NCBI GenBank assembly: GCA_019239915.1
Contig: JAFAZF010000058.1
Coordinates: 1 to 64,000 of the forward strand
Length of the DNA: 64,000 bases
Direction of reading: 5' to 3'
Source: Sphingomonadaceae bacterium
GTDB taxonomy: Bacteria; Pseudomonadota; Alphaproteobacteria; Sphingomonadales; Sphingomonadaceae
Shown here one piece after another: positions 42,293 through 51,374 of the stretch (its first letter is position 1; the number at the start of each line of letters is the position of its first letter). Both the position numbers and the translations under genes were made by a program. Below the pieces are notes generated by a model that saw nothing but the letters and a program-made list of their open reading frames with translations, searched no databases and was not told the DNA's origin.

Positions 42293-43528
42293 TTACGCTA
42301 TCGCGCCTTTGGCTTTGAGCGTTTCGATGCGGTCCCAATCAATGCCCATATCCATGAGGAACAGCTCAGTATGCTCTGAGGCCTCTGGCGCGCGGTCGTT
42401 CCGGACCGGTAGGCGATCAAACTGAACGGGATTGGCTACAAGCCGAATTGGCGGACCACCGTCGGCTGACTCGACTTCGTAGATCAAGTCATTGGCGATA
42501 ACTTGCGGATCATCGGCCACTTCTAGTGGAGACTGGTACACGGCCCATTGCCCGCGCATCGTCTTCAGTCGCTCGCGCCAATAGCTCAGTGGATGCTGAG
42601 CAAATGCTTGCACGATGTACGGGCCGCAGAGTTCCGCGTTCTCCATTAGCTTCTCAACCGTGTTGAAGCGCTCATCCTCCATCAGGTGAGCGAGGTTCAG
42701 ATGCTCGAATGTGTCCTGCATATAAGGGCCAGGCTGCAGCACAGTGAGATTGATCGCGCGGCCATCCTGCGTGCGGAACACGCCAGCGAAGGGGTTGGAG
42801 CCGCCCGGCATCACACCCGCTTGAGGCATTGGATTCTGGAACGGCATGGTCTGAAGCTCCATGCAGACGTCGACGCTGCACGCTGTCGCCCAAATCCCGG
42901 ATGAGAGCAGCGAGACGTCGACCTCGGTCGCCTCGCCGGTCTTCTCCCGGTGAAACAGCGCCGCCGCAATGCCGCCGGCGATGAACATCCCTCCGATCGT
43001 ATCGCCATAAGCCGGCCCCGGTTGAGTGAGCGGCAGACCGAGCTCCGCCGGGCTGACCAACACCGATGAACCACCGCGCGCCCAGAACGCGGTCGAATCA
43101 AATCCCCCATTCTCGCGCTCGGGCCCCTTCTCACCGAGCGCCGACCCGCGCACATAGATGATGTTCGGGTTGGCGCGGCGGAGGTCCTCGAGATCGATGC
43201 CCAGCTTCCGTCGCGCAGCCGGTAGATAGTTGGTGAGGAAGATGTCGCAGGTCTTTGCGATCTCGTAGAGCAGCTCACGCCCCTCCTCCGTCGAGATGTC
43301 GATGCCGACGCTCTTCTTACCCCGATTGGGGTGCTGCATGAGACTCGAGCGTTGCGGATTTACGGCGAGGCGCTGAAGCATTTTGAGCCCGCGCTGGGCA
43401 TCTCCCCGTACCGGATGCTCGACCTTGATTACTTCGGCACCCCAGTCGGTGAGCACGCCCCCGGCAGCCGGCACGAAGGTGAATTGCGCCACCTCCAGCA
43501 TTCGAACACCCTTCATCACATGCGTCAT
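42293..43528 (-). CDS. CaiB/BaiF family III CoA transferase
   Basis: A 411-residue CoA transferase, paralogous to 35475-36674: [51 protein letters not shown] (about 68-87), the catalytic Asp in [14 protein letters not shown] (about 143) and [20 protein letters not shown]. It transfers CoA to a substrate acid without ATP. ATG 43528 is preceded by CCAGGAGGGG. The 411-residue length and intact aspartate argue for an active enzyme. It lies downstream of a leftward amidohydrolase gene, separated by about 100 bp. Confidence 0.9.
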   Translation of the reverse strand: MTHVMKGVRMLEVAQFTFVPAAGGVLTDWGAEVIKVEHPVRGDAQRGLKMLQRLAVNPQRSSLMQHPNRGKKSVGIDISTEEGRELLYEIAKTCDIFLTNYLPAARRKLGIDLEDLRRANPNIIYVRGSALGEKGPERENGGFDSTAFWARGGSSVLVSPAELGLPLTQPGPAYGDTIGGMFIAGGIAAALFHREKTGEATEVDVSLLSSGIWATACSVDVCMELQTMPFQNPMPQAGVMPGGSNPFAGVFRTQDGRAINLTVLQPGPYMQDTFEHLNLAHLMEDERFNTVEKLMENAELCGPYIVQAFAQHPLSYWRERLKTMRGQWAVYQSPLEVADDPQVIANDLIYEVESADGGPPIRLVANPVQFDRLPVRNDRAPEASEHTELFLMDMGIDWDRIETLKAKGAIA

Positions 43529-43627
43529 CTCGCCCCTCCTGGCCTTCTGCCGTCTAGCGTTCGGCGCGCCTCCTACCGGTTCGCGCAGAAATGTGAAAGA
43601 TCGTCAACTTTTGATTGCCTACAGCGT

Positions 43628-45022
43628 TTAGGATCCTGGCGCGGCGAAAATTATCTCGCCTGCGCGGAAGGTGGCGCGCACCCGCTCCCGCCCGAGCACC
43701 TTGAGCGCCGGCGTCAGCGGCATGTCGAGAAGGCAGAGGTCGGCGGGTGCACCTGCGACGACGCGACGCGGCGCGCCCCCCGGATCCTCGAAGCGCCCAA
43801 GATAGAGATTGAGCGCAGCGCGAGGATTGATCGCCTCGTCTGCTCCAAGCGTCTGTCCAGACGGCGTGAGTCGTGTCGTTGCCGCGCGCATCGCCGCCCA
43901 AGGATCGAGAGAGGCGTATGGCGCATCCGAGCTGCCGCCAACCGGCACGCCTGCCCGAAGCAGCGTTGCGCAACGATACAGGTCAGAATGTTCCCGAGGT
44001 TCGACCTCAGCAAGGTACCGGTCGCCGCGTTGCCAAGGAAAAGCGGGTTGGGTGACAATGGTCAGGCGCAGCTTTGCGATGACCGGCAGCGACGACGCTG
44101 GGATGACGCCGCCATGTTCGATACGATCGCCAGAAATCGCGCCGGCTTCCGCGAAAGCAGCCAGCGTCAGCGCCAATTCGCCGGCGGTGACGCAATGCAC
44201 TCCTACTCGCCGGCCCTGGCGCCGCGCCGCATGGATCGCAGCGGTGATCGCCTCGAGGGGCGGCAGCCGATGATCATCGAGCAGGATTTTGACCGGCCCG
44301 CGCATCAGCCGATCCGAAGGCTGAAGCTCAAGCGTGCCGCCACTCATCATCATTACACGCTGCGGCAGTTCGCCCGCCGCTTGCGCATCGGCGAACAGTG
44401 CCGCGCTTGAGGTATCGTTGGTAACGCTCGCGTCGCTCACGCCGGTGACGCCAGCCGCCGCAAGATCGCGCCCGATGACCCCGAGACCGGGCGGATCGGC
44501 GCCGATCCGCCCGCGGAGCCATTCGTCCGCGCGCTCGGCGCGGCCCAGCGCCAGATCAACGCCCGGTGGCGGAGTATCCTCCCCGACGCGGTCCACCGCC
44601 ATGCTGTTGAGGAACCAGGTCGAGCCTGTCTGATGCTGCACGCGCACAGGGCGGTCCGGGACGATCCGGTCGAGCCGCTCACGATCGAGCGCACCGCCGC
44701 GATGCTCGTGAAATCCGGTGGCGCGTATCCAGCCGCCGACCGATGCCGCCGACGCCGCGACGCGCAACATGGCATCGAGGCGGTCCGGTGATGCGGCTTG
44801 GGATAAGTCGACAGATTCTCGTGCGGCAGCGGCGGCGAGTAAATGGATATGGTGATCGATTAAGCCGGGGAGCAGCGCTCCCCCCAGACCTTCGAGAGTC
44901 TCGCCGCCGCGCGGTAGGCTCTCTCCGATCTCTGCGACGCGTCCGTCAGCAAGCCGTACGTCGACGCGCTGCCCCTCGACCTCGACGTCACGAAGAAGCA
45001 GCTCGTTCAGTTGTCGGCCCAT
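43628..45022 (-). CDS. amidohydrolase family 3 (YtcJ-like) metal-dependent hydrolase
   Basis: A 464-residue TIM-barrel amidohydrolase. The N-terminal beta-domain is followed by the metal motif H58-x-H60 in LPGLIDHHIHLL, then GVHCVTAGELALTLAAF (about 270), DRIEHGGVIP (about 295) and the metal aspartate in GGSSDAPYASLDPWAAM (about 365). The C-terminal strand AGAPADLCLLDMPL is typical. Such enzymes hydrolyse amides, cyclic amides or esters. The start overlaps the end of the upstream crotonase gene by 16 bp. In a CoA pathway it might open a ring or remove a conjugate (inference). Confidence 0.85.
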   Translation of the reverse strand: MGRQLNELLLRDVEVEGQRVDVRLADGRVAEIGESLPRGGETLEGLGGALLPGLIDHHIHLLAAAAARESVDLSQAASPDRLDAMLRVAASAASVGGWIRATGFHEHRGGALDRERLDRIVPDRPVRVQHQTGSTWFLNSMAVDRVGEDTPPPGVDLALGRAERADEWLRGRIGADPPGLGVIGRDLAAAGVTGVSDASVTNDTSSAALFADAQAAGELPQRVMMMSGGTLELQPSDRLMRGPVKILLDDHRLPPLEAITAAIHAARRQGRRVGVHCVTAGELALTLAAFAEAGAISGDRIEHGGVIPASSLPVIAKLRLTIVTQPAFPWQRGDRYLAEVEPREHSDLYRCATLLRAGVPVGGSSDAPYASLDPWAAMRAATTRLTPSGQTLGADEAINPRAALNLYLGRFEDPGGAPRRVVAGAPADLCLLDMPLTPALKVLGRERVRATFRAGEIIFAAPGS

Positions 45023-45810
45023 CGGGGTGCTCGCTTCTCGGCGAACGCGCGTGGCCCTTCCTTGCTATCTGGAGACTGGCGCAGCGCCACGAAAGCGGGA
45101 TAATTTTCCTGCCGCTCCATGGCGGCGCCGAGCGAGGGTTCATCGAGCCCCCGCATCATGCTCTGTTTGGAGGCCGCGAGCGCCGCCGGCGAGCATCGCA
45201 GGATCGCCTCGACCCAGCGCCCGACTGCGTCTTGCAAGTCGCTCGCCGCCACCACTTCGTTGACCACACCGAGCCTCAATGCCTCACGCGCATCGATAGA
45301 GCGGCCGGTAAGGACCATCCCCGTCGCCTGCTTGAGACCGATCTGCCGGGCCAGCCTGTGAACACCGCCACCAAGTGCCATCGCACCGACTAGCGGCTCG
45401 GGCAGACCGAAACGAGCCGTATCGCTGGCGATGATCAGGTCGCAGGCGAGCGCGATCTCGAAGCCGCCGCCGAGGGCAATGCCGTTGACCGCGGCGATGA
45501 TCGGCTTGTCCAGATCGAACCGTTGCGTCAGTCCGGCATAACCATTGGCGGGATAGACCATCTCTTCGCGGCGCCCGGCTGCGGCCATTTCGGTCGCGTA
45601 TTTCAAATCCGAGCCGGCGCAGAACGCACGCTCGCCGGCGCCCGTGACCACGCAGATGCGTTGGCTACGATCCGCAGCGAAGGCGTCGAACGCTGCCTGG
45701 AGAGCGTGATGCATCGGTGTGTCCATTGCATTCAGGACGTGGGGCCGGTTGAGCGTGACTGTGGTGACCGCCCCGTCCCGCTCGACGATGATCGATGCCG
45801 ATTGCGCCAT
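45007..45810 (-). CDS. enoyl-CoA hydratase
   Basis: A 267-residue crotonase with both hydratase glutamates: NGIALGGGFEIALACDLIIA (first Glu, about 110-130) and RFGLPEPLVGAMALGGGVHRL (second Glu, about 139). The N-terminal oxyanion segment is TGAGERAFCAGSDLK. It should hydrate a trans-2-enoyl-CoA to the 3-hydroxyacyl-CoA. ATG 45810 has a GAGAGGAAG upstream. It is divergent from the SDR-isochorismatase-SDR operon, with an inverted repeat between. Confidence 0.9.
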   Translation of the reverse strand: MAQSASIIVERDGAVTTVTLNRPHVLNAMDTPMHHALQAAFDAFAADRSQRICVVTGAGERAFCAGSDLKYATEMAAAGRREEMVYPANGYAGLTQRFDLDKPIIAAVNGIALGGGFEIALACDLIIASDTARFGLPEPLVGAMALGGGVHRLARQIGLKQATGMVLTGRSIDAREALRLGVVNEVVAASDLQDAVGRWVEAILRCSPAALAASKQSMMRGLDEPSLGAAMERQENYPAFVALRQSPDSKEGPRAFAEKRAPRWADN

Positions 45811-45871
45811 TCTTCCTCTCGCATTGACACCGATAGCGGACGGCGAGAGCTCTTGAAACTGCTTCCTGCTT

Positions 45872-45896
45872 CTCGCTAGTCGACGTAGTTAGCGAG
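45872..45896. promoter_or_regulatory. inverted repeat between divergent operons
   Basis: CTCGCTA-N11-TAGCGAG is perfect over 7 bp per arm and lies directly upstream of the SDR start (45909) and 60 bp from the divergent crotonase start. It could be an operator or a 5' hairpin. Confidence 0.45.
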
Positions 45897-45908
45897 CAGG
45901 AGAGCGGA

Positions 45909-46661
45909 GTGAGAAGGCTTGCTGAGAAGATAGCGCTGGTCACCGGGGGCGGCCGCGGTATTGGCGCGGCGGTCGCGAAGCGGCTGGCGCAAGACGGCGC
46001 ACGCGTGATCATCAACTTCTCGCGAAGCGCGCAAAAGGCTGAAGAGGTCGCCGCGACCATCCGCCACAACGGCGGCGACGCCTCGATCATAGAAGCAGAT
46101 ATCTCTAACATCTCGGACATCGATCGGATGAGCCGACAGGTGGAGGATCTGGCCGGTCATCTCGACATTTTGGTCAACAATGCCGGCCACGGCACGGCGG
46201 GGCGGCACGGCCAACTCTCCGACATCAGCATCGAGGATTTCGACCGGATCTTTGCGCTTAACACGCGCGGCCTTTTCTTCAGCACCCAAAGCCTGCTTCC
46301 CCTGATCCGCGACGGCGGCCGGATCATCAACTTTTCCTCCTCTACCGCGCTCTGCCGCGTGCCGGGGCTTTCCGCATATGGCGGTTCGAAGGCGGCGGTG
46401 GAAGCTTTCTCGAGAGTTTGGGCGGTCGAGTTGGCCCACCGGCACATCACGGTGAACACGGTTCAGCCCGGCATGGTCAACACGGATATGATCACCGGGG
46501 GAATGGGGATCGACGCGATGCGAGCCGCAGCGCGCGCACATCCCGCGAAGCGGGTCGGAGAACCCGAAGATTTGGCCGACATCGTCGCTTTCCTAGCCTC
46601 CGATGATAGCCGCTGGATCAACGGGCAGGTGATTTCCGCGACAGGAGGTACGATGGTATGA
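45909..46661 (+). CDS. SDR family oxidoreductase
   Basis: A 250-residue classical SDR: TGGGRGIG (residues 12-19), NNAGHG (about 88), catalytic YGGSK near residue 158 and VQPGMV; C terminus INGQVISATGG. GTG start with AGGAGAGCG upstream. First gene of a tight rightward operon: its TGA overlaps the ATG of the isochorismatase-like gene, which in turn overlaps the GTG of a second SDR. Confidence 0.9.
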   Translation: MRRLAEKIALVTGGGRGIGAAVAKRLAQDGARVIINFSRSAQKAEEVAATIRHNGGDASIIEADISNISDIDRMSRQVEDLAGHLDILVNNAGHGTAGRHGQLSDISIEDFDRIFALNTRGLFFSTQSLLPLIRDGGRIINFSSSTALCRVPGLSAYGGSKAAVEAFSRVWAVELAHRHITVNTVQPGMVNTDMITGGMGIDAMRAAARAHPAKRVGEPEDLADIVAFLASDDSRWINGQVISATGGTMV

Positions 46662-47287
46662 CGGTCAAGGGGCTCGGTGAGGGGCAGCGCGCGGCGCTGG
46701 TGATCTCCGAATGCCAAAACGGCATCACCAACATCGGCTACTCGTTTTCGCCGCTCGCGGAACAGGTCGCGGCGCGCGGGATCATCGCGAAGATCGCCGA
46801 ATTGGCTGCGTCCTTCCGAGCCGCAAGTCTGCCGGTCGTCCACTGTCTTATCACGATGCCGGAAGATCCGAGCGGCTGGACAATAAATTGTGTGCTGGCC
46901 GCGCGTCTTGCAAAAGAGGGCAAGCTCGTTACCGGCACTCGCTTCGCAGCCGTGCACGATGATCTTCCGGTCCAGCCGTGCGATATTGTCAGCGAGCGTC
47001 ATCATGGCATGTCGCCTTTCACCGGCACGATGCTCGACGCAACGCTCCGCCGGCACCGGATCGATACGGTGGTGCTCGCCGGCGTCTCGACCAACGTTGC
47101 GCTGCCGGGCGCCTCCACTGAAGCCGTCGGCCTTGGCTACAGCGTCGTGATCGCGGAGGATTGCACCTCCGGCGGCACGGCCGACACGCATCAGGTTCAG
47201 ATCTCGATGCATCTGCCGCTGATTGCCACGGTTTCGGATAGCGCATCGATCCGCGCGGCAATCGCTGCGCAGACGGAGGCAGAGTGA
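46658..47287 (+). CDS. isochorismatase-like protein with altered catalytic triad
   Basis: A 209-residue protein of the isochorismatase/cysteine hydrolase fold (ALVISECQNGIT, VVHCLITMPEDPSG, TVVLAGVSTNVALPGASTEAV). The family triad Asp-Lys-Cys appears replaced: E18 in SECQN for the Asp of D-x-Q-N, His (about 115) in ERHHGMSPFTGT for the Lys, and A148 in GVSTNVAL for the Cys of G-V-x-T-x-x-C-V. It is therefore probably not a cysteine hydrolase; other chemistry or a binding role is possible. It is translationally coupled between two SDRs, so it should work with them. I recall homologues with the same S-T-N-V-A-L-P-G signature, which argues against random decay. Confidence 0.83.
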   Translation: MTVKGLGEGQRAALVISECQNGITNIGYSFSPLAEQVAARGIIAKIAELAASFRAASLPVVHCLITMPEDPSGWTINCVLAARLAKEGKLVTGTRFAAVHDDLPVQPCDIVSERHHGMSPFTGTMLDATLRRHRIDTVVLAGVSTNVALPGASTEAVGLGYSVVIAEDCTSGGTADTHQVQISMHLPLIATVSDSASIRAAIAAQTEAE

Positions 47288-48168
47288 AAATTCTGGAGGG
47301 GCGGACCGCTCTTATCACCGGCGCCGGCGGAGGCCTCGGCACGGCATTCGTCCGCGCGCTCGTCGCGGAAGGCATGAACGTCGCCGCCACCGATCTGGAC
47401 CTTGGCCGGGCCGAGGCTGTCGCCGCCGACTACCCTGCCGATAGGGTTCGCCCGTTTCACCTAGACGTAACCGACTTTGCCGAGTGGGCGCGGGTAGCCG
47501 ACGAGGCTGAGGCCGCGCTCGGACAGATCAGGTTGTTTGTGAGTAACGCCGGGATTGGCGCTGGGTGCATCGTCGCCGAAGACGATCCGAGGCGCTGGAA
47601 GCTGGTGCTCGACGTCAACGCCTATGGCCCTTTTCTGGGCTGCCGCACGCTGCTGCCGCGGATGTTGAAGCGCGGCGATGATTCGCACATCGTCTTTATG
47701 GCATCAATGGCGGGACTGCTCTCGAACCCCAGCCTGTCTTCCTACGATGCCTCGAAACATGCGCTGGTCGGGCTGGCGGGTTCGCTTCGGGGCGAGCTGG
47801 CGGACGGCCCGGTCGGCGTTTCGCTCGTGCTTCCGGGCGTGATCGCGACTGAGTTTACGAAGCTGAGCCAGGAAGTCATCGGCCGAGTGACCGGCAGCAC
47901 CACCCGCGCGCAGAATGTCGGCGCGCTCCATCAGAGCGGGATGGACCCCAACGCAGTCGTCCGCCGCGTCATAGCCGCGATCAAAGCCCGAGAATATTAC
48001 GTTTTTACCCACGCCGACTGGCGCGACAGGCTTCAGGCAGCACATGACGAGCGGATCGCCGCCATTGGTGATAGCGCCGATCCGGATTGGATCGATTCCT
48101 TTGCCGGGCTCGACGCCGCCATTCGCAAGAACCTCGAAGAGGCAAAACTGGCGTCAGGGCAGTCCTGA
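47284..48168 (+). CDS. SDR family oxidoreductase
   Basis: A 294-residue SDR: TGAGGGLG (about 11-18), SNAGIG (about 90), catalytic YDASK near residue 157, LPGVIATEF, and a C-terminal tail of about 80 residues (EYYVFTHADWRDRLQAAHDE) beyond the Rossmann core, as in glucose-methanol-type or 'SDR family NAD(P)-dependent' proteins with Y-D-A-S-K. GTG start overlaps the upstream TGA. Last gene of the three-gene operon; a hairpin follows its stop. Confidence 0.88.
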   Translation: MKILEGRTALITGAGGGLGTAFVRALVAEGMNVAATDLDLGRAEAVAADYPADRVRPFHLDVTDFAEWARVADEAEAALGQIRLFVSNAGIGAGCIVAEDDPRRWKLVLDVNAYGPFLGCRTLLPRMLKRGDDSHIVFMASMAGLLSNPSLSSYDASKHALVGLAGSLRGELADGPVGVSLVLPGVIATEFTKLSQEVIGRVTGSTTRAQNVGALHQSGMDPNAVVRRVIAAIKAREYYVFTHADWRDRLQAAHDERIAAIGDSADPDWIDSFAGLDAAIRKNLEEAKLASGQS

Positions 48169-48182
48169 GCTGAATGTCAGCT
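48167..48182 (+). terminator. hairpin after SDR operon
   Basis: AGCTGA-atg-TCAGCT starts within the stop codon at 48166-48168 and is followed by TCTCCCC. A short perfect hairpin at an operon end suggests a terminator, though the T-run is weak. Confidence 0.4.
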
Positions 48183-48372
48183 TCTCCCCGGGCGAGGGTC
48201 GGTTCGCGAAGAGGTTTGCCACCGCGGCCGCTATCACCAACTGCCGCGCACCGTTCAGGTGCATGACGGCATCAACATGCCGGGCAAGCTAAAACGCTCA
48301 CCTGATCCTCACACACTCGCGTTCATCTCACCGGCAATATCGGCGATGCTGCCCGCATCTAAGGAAGCGCGA

Positions 48373-49434
48373 TTACGCCGAACCGGATACTTGCTCATGA
48401 AGTTTCGCCACGAGCCGGGGTACGTCGGATAACGAACGCAGCACATCGTTTAGGTGTGTGCAGCCGACAATACCCGACAGCCGACGTGGCACGGCCAACC
48501 GCAAGTCGGCGAGGCGTGTTCCGATCATCACTCCGACGTTCGGAGACGCGCCAGGACACTCCCGATAGGGCAGCACGCGCGGATCGGCGATCACTGAACG
48601 CAAAGTGAAGGTCTCGAGATCAGCCGTGGCCTGGACATGATACTCATGAATAGCGATGCGGTCAGGACCACCTTTTGGATTGGTGGCGGAGTCCTGAAAA
48701 CCGACATCCATGCGTACCAAATCCCGGTCAAGCCAGACGTCGATCCGGCGTGCGCGACGCATCCCTACGCCTTCGGCCTGCGGATCAAGGGCGTGCCAAC
48801 CGTCCGGATCGTCGGACCGCGGCAGCGACATCACGATGGCGCTGCTCTGTTCGACGGCATCCTCGCTGCCGTCGTCGGCGAGACTCGACGCGCCGGGCTG
48901 AAATCCCGAGCAGATGCCCTGCATCTTCCGCTGCCGCTCGTCGGGTGCCGGCGCCTGCCCGCGGACCTGCGCCTGCCAATCCGGAACCCAGCGCGACCAC
49001 GCCCAGCCGGCAACCAGGCTCGCTCCCGAGAAATCGTCAAGCAGCAAGTTGAGCGGCGATCCCTGCGCCAGTTCGTCGGGCAGCAGTTGCGCGAGGACCC
49101 CGCGCAGATAACCGCCGCCCTTCTGGCCAACGAGTTGCTTCACCTCCGGATCTCGACGAGAGGCGGCGATATCGAGGATTTCGCGCGTCGCCGCAGCGAG
49201 GATGCGAACGTCGTCCTCGGCCACGATCCGGATCGCGCCACCCTCGGCCGCCGTAAAGACGTCGCGGGCGTGCCCGTGCATGAGCATCGGCTTGCCGCCG
49301 CCGTCAGGCCAGCTCGTGTCTATCGAAGACGTCCGCCGCAGGGACATCGCACGCCGTATCGGAGAGACGCCGATGGGGTTCGCAGGCGCCGCCAAGCCCC
49401 TGAAGTTAGCCAATCCCATCGCGGCAGTGGACAT
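48373..49434 (-). CDS. DUF2889 domain protein
   Basis: A 353-residue protein whose C-terminal half carries the DUF2889 pattern: YHVQATADLETFTLRSVIAD, the PYRECPGASPN segment and GIVGCTHLNDVL. The N-terminal half is unlike anything I recognise, has no signal peptide and contains several acidic/aspartate-rich stretches. ATG 49434 overlaps the stop of the amidohydrolase gene (TGATG), so the two are translated together. DUF2889 genes commonly sit in catabolic clusters, function unknown. It could be a small-molecule-binding partner of the amidohydrolase (inference). Confidence 0.75.
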   Translation of the reverse strand: MSTAAMGLANFRGLAAPANPIGVSPIRRAMSLRRTSSIDTSWPDGGGKPMLMHGHARDVFTAAEGGAIRIVAEDDVRILAAATREILDIAASRRDPEVKQLVGQKGGGYLRGVLAQLLPDELAQGSPLNLLLDDFSGASLVAGWAWSRWVPDWQAQVRGQAPAPDERQRKMQGICSGFQPGASSLADDGSEDAVEQSSAIVMSLPRSDDPDGWHALDPQAEGVGMRRARRIDVWLDRDLVRMDVGFQDSATNPKGGPDRIAIHEYHVQATADLETFTLRSVIADPRVLPYRECPGASPNVGVMIGTRLADLRLAVPRRLSGIVGCTHLNDVLRSLSDVPRLVAKLHEQVSGSA

Positions 49435-50531
49435 CAGGCAGCGGCTGAAGCAAGTGCGGGGTTCCGCAGGCGGAACAAGTTGGCCGCATTCCCGCCGAGG
49501 ATGGCCGCCCTGTCCGCATCCGAGATGTCGACGTCCGCGAAGAGCCGCTCGATTGCCGTTCGCGTGTGGGGAAAGGTGCCTTCCGAGTGCGGATAATCGG
49601 AAGCAAACATGATGTTGGGCGCGATGCGACGCGACAGGATACAGGATTTATCGTGCTGAAAGGAGGCCCAGATCTGATCATTGATGATCTCGCTGGGTTT
49701 ACGTCCCAAAGCCGGCCGGACGAAATCATGGTGCGCTTCGAAGACCTCGTCCATGCGCTCGCCGATCGCCGCGAGCCAGCTCGCGCCGCTTTCGATGAAC
49801 GCGACCTTTGCCTTGGGGTTGCGATCGAGCACGCCGCCCGCGACGAGATACATGCAGCTGCCGATGGCGTCGGTCGCCTGCGAGCTGTAGTTGATCACCG
49901 CCGCGCCGGGCCCGCGCTCACCTTGTACCGTTTCAAGGCCGGTGCCGGTGTGAAGCACGAACACAATGCCGAGCTCCCCAGCAAGCGCGAAAATCTCGTC
50001 CCACCTGGGATCATTATATTTCGGCAGCGCCTTCGGCATCACGGCCGGCAGCATTGCCGCGGTAAAGCCCTTCGAGGCGAGATATTGAAGCTCCTGCCTC
50101 GTGTTGGAAAAGTCCTGCACCGGCAGCATCCCGCACCGAACGAAGCGATCAAGATGACCGCCTAAAAAGCCGTCGTTCCAATCATTGTAAATGCGGCACG
50201 ATGCCGCCTCCGCCTCGGGGTCGTCGAGGCAGTAGAGCCACAGGCCGAGCGACGGGAAGCAAATCTCCGCATCAATGCCGTCCTTTTCCATGTCGATCAG
50301 GCGACCGCCGAGATCGCGAATTCCCAGTCGCTCGTTATCGCCTAGTTTCTTCTCGTCGTTGAACCCGACGCGTAGCTTGTAAATGACTTTGTGGTCGGTT
50401 CCGGTGACGATGAAGTCGTCGACCTTCCTCGCCTGCATGGCGTGGCCCTTGAGCGAAGCCGGCAGCGCGTCCAAAAAGAGAGTCCTCGGCTCCATCACGT
50501 GACTGTCTGCGCTGAACACGAAATGCTTCAT
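49434..50531 (-). CDS. amidohydrolase family 2 (ACMSD-like) protein
   Basis: A 365-residue TIM-barrel metal hydrolase/decarboxylase. Metal-site motifs: D9-S-H11 in SADSHVMEP, the mid-barrel His in VLHTGTG (about 195) and the C-terminal Asp in FASDYPHSEGTFPH (about 317). The family includes ACMSD, gamma-resorcylate decarboxylase and hydrolases acting on ring-cleavage products. Its promoter region (50532-50630) holds a 20-bp palindrome and is shared with the divergent GntR gene, which probably regulates it. ATG 50531 is preceded by GAGAGGGA. Confidence 0.87.
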   Translation of the reverse strand: MKHFVFSADSHVMEPRTLFLDALPASLKGHAMQARKVDDFIVTGTDHKVIYKLRVGFNDEKKLGDNERLGIRDLGGRLIDMEKDGIDAEICFPSLGLWLYCLDDPEAEAASCRIYNDWNDGFLGGHLDRFVRCGMLPVQDFSNTRQELQYLASKGFTAAMLPAVMPKALPKYNDPRWDEIFALAGELGIVFVLHTGTGLETVQGERGPGAAVINYSSQATDAIGSCMYLVAGGVLDRNPKAKVAFIESGASWLAAIGERMDEVFEAHHDFVRPALGRKPSEIINDQIWASFQHDKSCILSRRIAPNIMFASDYPHSEGTFPHTRTAIERLFADVDISDADRAAILGGNAANLFRLRNPALASAAA

Positions 50532-50582
50532 GGCGAATCCCTCTCGGCTCGACTCTCACTGGCTTTTATGCGCCTGATCACG

Positions 50583-50602
50583 AAAAATAGATATCTGTTT
50601 TT
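50583..50602. promoter_or_regulatory. 20-bp palindrome, GntR operator candidate 1
   Basis: AAAAATAGATATCTGTTTTT is palindromic except for one pair. It sits between the amidohydrolase and the divergent gntR gene. The core AATAGATATCTGTT (50586-50599) matches 11 of 14 positions at the second site 51361-51374. Confidence 0.65.
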
Positions 50603-50609
50603 GCTAAAT

Positions 50610-50628
50610 GTCACTACAGGTGTGTGAC
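50610..50628. promoter_or_regulatory. GTCAC/GTGAC inverted repeat near gntR start
   Basis: GTCAC-N9-GTGAC ends 2 nt before the gntR ATG. It may be an additional operator half-pair or an mRNA hairpin masking the ribosome-binding site. Confidence 0.3.
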
Positions 50629-50630
50629 GA

Positions 50631-51332
50631 ATGAACGGCGACCGTGCGACTGATCGACGCCGGACGCGCGTCGCCAAGCTGATCGAGCAGCTCGAGGCAT
50701 TGAGCCTCGAACATGGCGAGGGCGAACTGATCGGTGCCGAGGATGCGCTGCTCGCGCGGTTTGGCGTCAGCCGACCAACCTTGCGCCAGGCCGCGAAGGT
50801 CGTGGAGTCTGATCGCCTGATCGCGGTGCGCCGTGGCTTGCGCGGCGGGTTCTACGCGACTCGCCCGGATGCAGCCGACGCGATCCGCGCGCCGGCCCGC
50901 TATCTTCGGCTGCACGACGCGACACTTAAGCAGATGCATTTAGTCAGTCGGCTGCTGATGCCTGAAGTCGCCGCGCTTGCCGCCCTCTGCAGAGATGTAA
51001 AGTTAAGGGCGGATTTGCAGGCAATACGCGATCAACTTGCGGGGCGGGACGGCGAAGGGGACAGCATCCGCGACATGATCGACTCGGAGGTGATGCTCGG
51101 ATCGACGATCGTTCGAATGACAGCCAACCCCGTAATGGTGTTGATGAACCAAATATCGTTCGCCTTTGGCGGATTGGAGAGAGATCTCAAATTCTATCGG
51201 GTCCCGGCCGATCGGCGGGAGAGCAGGCGACTGCAGCTAGCGCTATGCGGCGCCGTGCTGGCGCACGACGAGATTGCGGCGCGGGCGGTGGCCATCGAGC
51301 GATCGCTGCTCGTCGCCGCGTGGATCGGCTGA
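50631..51332 (+). CDS. GntR/FadR-like transcriptional regulator
   Basis: A 233-residue regulator. The N-terminal winged helix (about 12-75) reads LIGAEDALLARFGVSRPTLR, QAAKVVESDRLIAVRRGLRGGFY, the GntR pattern. A helical ligand domain follows (residues about 90-230: LMPEVAALAALCRD, DSEVMLGSTIVRMTANPVM), resembling FCD but without an obvious metal-binding histidine set. It lies between a divergent amidohydrolase and a thiolase-like/DUF35/CaiB operon, and near-identical palindromes precede both flanking units, so it most likely controls both. Confidence 0.85.
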   Translation: MNGDRATDRRRTRVAKLIEQLEALSLEHGEGELIGAEDALLARFGVSRPTLRQAAKVVESDRLIAVRRGLRGGFYATRPDAADAIRAPARYLRLHDATLKQMHLVSRLLMPEVAALAALCRDVKLRADLQAIRDQLAGRDGEGDSIRDMIDSEVMLGSTIVRMTANPVMVLMNQISFAFGGLERDLKFYRVPADRRESRRLQLALCGAVLAHDEIAARAVAIERSLLVAAWIG

Positions 51333-51360
51333 CACTCGTTGAAAAACCTCTTTCCTCAAT

Positions 51361-51374
51361 AACAGAGACCTGTT
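51361..51374. promoter_or_regulatory. GntR operator candidate 2
   Basis: AACAG-AGAC-CTGTT, about 100 bp upstream of the thiolase-like gene, is a palindrome with the same core as the site at 50586-50599. Confidence 0.55.

Noticed and set aside
46658-47287. Isochorismatase-like gene as a simple pseudogene
   Set aside because: The frame is intact, overlapped on both sides by SDR genes, and fold motifs are well kept; altered active site fits a changed role better than decay.
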